Assembly: GCA_020435025.1 (NCBI GenBank)
Contig: JAGRAG010000218.1
Span: 1-5,402, forward strand
DNA: 5,402 nt
Origin: Bdellovibrionales bacterium
GTDB taxonomy: Bacteria; Bdellovibrionota; Bdellovibrionia; Bdellovibrionales; UBA1609
Direction of reading: 5' to 3'
The notes below the pieces were generated by a model that worked only from the letters and a program-made list of their open reading frames with translations, had not been told where the DNA came from and ran no database searches. Of the stretch, positions 5,380-5,402 are shown in pieces. Each line of letters begins with the position of its first letter. Position 1 is the stretch's first letter. The translations under genes and the position numbers were made by a program.

Positions 5380-5402
5380 TGCTGCCCACTCTGTCTGAGT
5401 CT

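Noticed and set aside
5195..5389. Reverse-strand frame over the pepD end and the hairpin region
   Set aside because: It starts with GTG without a Shine-Dalgarno, overlaps the conserved C-terminus of pepD, and crosses the hairpins; no recognisable protein.
5330..5398. Short + strand frame from GTG at 5330
   Set aside because: Only 22 codons, no ribosome binding site at proper distance, and its content is dictated by the palindrome.
1..5402. Defence system, mobile element or CRISPR array
   Set aside because: No direct repeats with spacers, transposase, integrase, nuclease or toxin motifs were seen on either strand; the genes are mostly housekeeping families.

Overview
The window is a compact bacterial chromosome segment, probably from a Gram-negative proteobacterium-like or Bdellovibrionota-like organism. 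That placement is a guess from codon style and gene types; no marker gene here fixes it. All five genes lie on the + strand, GC content looks moderate (by eye, not computed), and Shine-Dalgarno sequences are strong. Start codons are mixed (ATG, GTG, TTG). I see no insertion sequence, phage gene, CRISPR array, tRNA or rRNA.

Layout: (1) 1-822 is the 3' part of a FAD-dependent dehydrogenase of the COG2509 type, cut by the window start. (2) 823-957 is a gap holding a near-consensus sigma70-type promoter (TTTACA-N16-TATAAT) that ends only about 18 nt before the next start codon. (3) 958-2886 encodes a 642-residue protein I cannot name. It begins with a receiver (REC) domain that keeps the phospho-acceptor Asp, followed by a PilZ-like beta-barrel module. 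Its second half appears to repeat this plan in degenerate form, with a receiver-like fold lacking the Asp and the Lys, then a second PilZ-like module. (4) 2887-2998 is a gap with a weak promoter candidate and an inverted repeat. (5) 2999-5253 is a tight three-gene cluster with gaps of 18 and 11 nt: a minimal parvulin prolyl isomerase (ppiC-like), a cytoplasmic cyclophilin prolyl isomerase (ppiB-like), and an M20-family aminoacyl-histidine dipeptidase (pepD). (6) 5254-5402 is non-coding as far as I can see. It holds three successive hairpins, one very stable, preceded by a promoter-like pair inside the end of pepD.

How they fit together: the last three genes form a probable cytosolic housekeeping operon joining two unrelated prolyl isomerases with a broad dipeptidase, consistent with protein folding plus peptide recycling. 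The REC/PilZ-like protein has its own promoter and no kinase beside it, so it is an orphan signalling or scaffold protein. It is the most unusual item in the window. Nothing clearly points to a defence system or a mobile element.
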